This document shows positions 59,985 to 64,000 of a DNA stretch of 64,000 nucleotides, one piece after another. The position numbers were made by a program, and so were the translations under genes. The DNA comes from Rubellimicrobium mesophilum DSM 19309 (GTDB lineage Bacteria > Pseudomonadota > Alphaproteobacteria > Rhodobacterales > Rhodobacteraceae). Each line of letters begins with the position of its first letter. Positions within the stretch are counted from its first letter, which is position 1. The notes below the pieces were generated by a model. That model was not told the origin of the DNA and made no database searches. It saw nothing but the letters and a program-made list of their open reading frames with translations. The stretch covers positions 55,206 to 119,205 of the forward strand of contig NZ_KK088637.1 in NCBI RefSeq assembly GCF_000600335.2, given 5' to 3'.

Positions 59985-60084
59985 GCTGCCCATCCTCCTA
60001 CCCCGGAACCTCAGGGAGGAAAAGCGCGCGGGAACGCCGGGGCGCTCCCATGGGTTTCGGTGCGGCAAGCCCCAGGAGGAGCCC

Positions 60085-60867
60085 ATGACCCGAACCCCGA
60101 TCCTCGCCCTCGCGCTCGCCGCGCTGGCCGCACCCGCCATGGCCCAGGAGAACCAGCCCGCCACCGAGAGCCAGGAGACGCGCCCCACCAACCAGACCAC
60201 CCAGTTCACCAGCGAGGGACTGCAGGAACAGAACCGCCAGGAGGTCGAGCAGGCCGCCGAGACCCAGTCTCAGCCCGAGAACGCCATGGGCGAGGGCGAA
60301 TGGAGCCAGGGCGGCACCGGCGCCCTGATCGCGGCGGACGGCACCCAACTCGGCAACGTCTCGATCGCGGCGACCGCCTCGGGCTACGCGCTCGTGACGA
60401 TCAACGCCGAAGGGATCCCCGAAGGCGTCCACGGCGTCCACGTCCACCAGGTGGGCGACTGCTCGGGCGCGGGCTTCGAATCGGCGGGCGAGCACATCTC
60501 CGGCAACGACGAGCACGGCGTGATGACCGACACCGGCCCGCATCCGGGCGACCTTCCCAACATCACGGTGGCAAAGGACGGCGTGGTGGCGATCGACGCC
60601 TTCGCCCCCGCGCTCACCATGGACATGGTCTTCGACGAGGACGGCAGCGCCGTCATCATCCACGCCGACGCCGACGACTACACGACGCAGCCCGGCGGCA
60701 ACTCCGGCGACCGCATCGCCTGCGCGGCCATCCAGGCTGCGCCGGGCACCGAGGACGACGCGACGGTGGACAGCGACGAGGCCCAGCAGCAGGCCCCGGC
60801 CGACGCCCCCGCGAACGGCGAAACGACGCAACCTGCCGAGGGCGAGACCGACTCGAACGGCGGCTGA
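60085..60867 (+). CDS. sodC: Periplasmic Cu/Zn superoxide dismutase
   Basis: SodC converts superoxide to peroxide and oxygen in the periplasm. The 260-residue protein has a signal peptide (LALALAALAAPAMA), a low-complexity Gln/Glu linker (about 22-70), and the SOD barrel. GVHVHQVGDCSG gives two copper His and the disulfide Cys, AGEHISGNDEHG and GPHPGDLPNI give the bridging and zinc ligands, and VIIHADADDY the last copper His. The 40-residue acidic tail is unusual and probably disordered. Confidence 0.93.
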   Translation: MTRTPILALALAALAAPAMAQENQPATESQETRPTNQTTQFTSEGLQEQNRQEVEQAAETQSQPENAMGEGEWSQGGTGALIAADGTQLGNVSIAATASGYALVTINAEGIPEGVHGVHVHQVGDCSGAGFESAGEHISGNDEHGVMTDTGPHPGDLPNITVAKDGVVAIDAFAPALTMDMVFDEDGSAVIIHADADDYTTQPGGNSGDRIACAAIQAAPGTEDDATVDSDEAQQQAPADAPANGETTQPAEGETDSNGG

Positions 60868-60907
60868 CGTCGCCCGGACCGGCGGCGGACCCCCGCCGCC
60901 GATCCGC

Positions 60908-61219
60908 TCAGTGGGTCCAGGGCTCCCGGCGCCCGGAGGCGAAGTTCTCGCCGTAGCCGCCGGGGCGGATGTTCATCTTGCGCTCGTGGTCCGGCACCAC
61001 GACCACCTCGATCCCCTGCTTGAGCGCATAGGCCATCGCGGCCTCCTTGGTGTCGAAGGTCATCCGCACCTGCGTCTGGGTGTCCAAGCTTCCGGTCCAG
61101 CCCATCAGCGGGTCGATGTGCCTTTCCGAGCCGGGCTCGAAGTCGAGCACCCAGTCGCTCGTCGTGGCGCTGCCGATCTGGGTGTTGTTCCGGGGCATCT
61201 TGGAGATGCGTCCGCGCAT
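60908..61219 (-). CDS. ETC complex I subunit (NDUFS4-like)
   Basis: The 103-residue protein resembles the mitochondrial 18-kDa complex I subunit NDUFS4: [20 protein letters not shown], then [33 protein letters not shown] and a C-terminus rich in Arg/Gly ([19 protein letters not shown]). The alphaproteobacterial homologue is an accessory subunit of NADH dehydrogenase. Start MRGRISKMP 61219 or the Met at residue 8. Convergent with sodC. Confidence 0.93.
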   Translation of the reverse strand: MRGRISKMPRNNTQIGSATTSDWVLDFEPGSERHIDPLMGWTGSLDTQTQVRMTFDTKEAAMAYALKQGIEVVVVPDHERKMNIRPGGYGENFASGRREPWTH

Positions 61220-61295
61220 GTAAGGGCCTCCTGATCCGGGTCCCGCGCCTTGTGCCGGAACCCCTCCCCGCGCGCAAGCGCGAGGCTTGTTTCAA

Positions 61296-61310
61296 GAACG
61301 AAAAGGGACC
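61296..61310. promoter_or_regulatory. Possible LexA box before uvrB
   Basis: GAAC-N7-GACC matches the alphaproteobacterial LexA site (GAAC-N7-GAAC on this strand) with one mismatch, 35 bases upstream of the uvrB start. uvrB is a common SOS gene, so the position is plausible, but a single mismatched site is weak evidence. Confidence 0.3.
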
Positions 61311-61345
61311 AGATAGTAACGTCTCCCCCATCCCGGACAGCCCCC

Positions 61346-63550
<2,205 letters not shown>

Positions 63551-63556
63551 AGAAAT

Positions 63557-63890
63557 TTATGGCCCGAGCGGAGGCTGGAAGAAATGTGAGAGCAAATTCT
63601 CATCTGTGAGGTGCTCGCAGAACCAACGAAATTGAAAGAACTCCATAATAAACCTGTTGTACATATGTTCGCCAATAAACACCTTTACATTGTGCATACC
63701 ACCGTTAAGCTCAAGCGCCCCCATTGCGCTTTCAGACTCTGTAAGCTGAACATTGTATCCCTTTAGCGCCACCATTTCACGCATTGCGTCGAAATCATAC
63801 GCCACACCCAGCACAATACCCGCTGAGTAGAATTTAGCGCATACCTCAGGGTCTTCTATCCATATAACAGGCGGCCTGATTGGATCGCCT
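63557..63890 (-). pseudogene. AT-rich orphan gene, 5' end cut by an IS
   Basis: The reading frame encodes a C-terminal fragment of about 110 residues (WIEDPEVCAKFYSAGIVLGV..., GGMHNVKVFIGEHMYNRFIM, ending FFQPPLGP) with no known domain. At 63891 it runs into an insertion sequence end, so its native start is missing. The GC of this part is far below its neighbours, and it is rich in Phe, Tyr and Met. It is probably a recent arrival from a low-GC genome. It is convergent with uvrB, 6 bases away. Confidence 0.65.
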
Positions 63891-64000
63891 GGGCGTTGTT
63901 GCACAACCCTGTGGCGGGTGCTCGCGTAGGGACCCGTGGCGCCTATCTGGGCACTCATGAGCAAGCCGTCTCCCGCCCGCTATCGCACGACGAACTGGCC
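63891..64000 (+). mobile_element. IS5-like insertion sequence, partial
   Basis: The left terminal inverted repeat GGGCGTTGTTGCACAACC begins at about 63891, and a transposase gene opens 66 bases further in. GTTGTTGCACAA-type ends are typical of the IS5 family. The right part lies beyond the window. Confidence 0.7.
63957..64000 (+). CDS. IS5-family transposase, N-terminal fragment
   Basis: The ATG at 63957 reads MSKPSPARYRTTNW before the window ends. This start is typical of IS5-family transposases (for example the MSKP.PARYRTTNW.. group). No catalytic residue is visible in the fragment. Confidence 0.75.
   Translation, partial: MSKPSPARYRTTNW

Overview
The window is about 70% GC and looks like a chromosome segment of a high-GC Rhodobacterales alphaproteobacterium (Rhodobacteraceae/Paracoccaceae type; a Rubellimicrobium-like genus would fit, but I cannot name it). 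The evidence is a SAM/SAH riboswitch in front of metK, an irr / fabA-fabB-fabI block, an NDUFS4-like complex I subunit, and the order aroA, cmk, rpsA, ihfB, lapA, trpF, trpB on one strand.

Layout. 256-7453 (minus strand) holds trpB, a sulfotransferase-like gene, trpF, lapA, ihfB, a TPR protein and rpsA. 7655-14793 is an accessory block: an SDR, a DUF2189 membrane protein, a flavin monooxygenase, a CAT-like acetyltransferase, an alpha/beta hydrolase, FUSC and HupE/UreJ proteins. 15611-25909 is a mostly minus-strand housekeeping run: cmk, aroA, trmB, metK, lnt, a CorC-like gene, ybeY, phoH and miaB. 26047-29169 is irr facing the fatty-acid genes fabA, fabB and fabI. 29177-40760 mixes small metabolic genes (two DUF1697 paralogues, VOC, hydrolase, Roadblock, MFS, MR/MLE enzyme, GFA, PlsC-like, CdsA-like, SDR, nitrilase) with a candidate anti-Shine-Dalgarno hairpin RNA at 38219-38349 and a SUKH-like/HIRAN protein.

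40915-59922 is a 19-kb integrated element bounded by a 16-bp duplication of the 3' end of a tRNA-Arg(TCT) gene. It carries an ATPase/replication gene followed by iteron-like repeats, a small HTH protein, an HK97-type head module with both terminase subunits, a few tail genes ending in a tape measure protein, a divergent pair of Arc-type repressors around a palindromic operator, two small proteins with twin-arginine-like leaders, a MerR-like regulator and a tyrosine integrase. I find no tail tube, tail tip, baseplate or lysis gene. It is therefore either a decayed prophage or a capsid-encoding, helper-dependent satellite, and is the most interesting object in the window.

After the element come sodC, the complex I subunit, uvrB and an AT-rich orphan gene whose 5' end is cut by an IS5-type element running off the right edge. 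Several host genes carry apparent small lesions (miaB, an MR/MLE enzyme, a small gene before cmk, an amber codon in a Roadblock gene). Two of these lie in short C runs, so sequencing error must be excluded before biological meaning is assigned.
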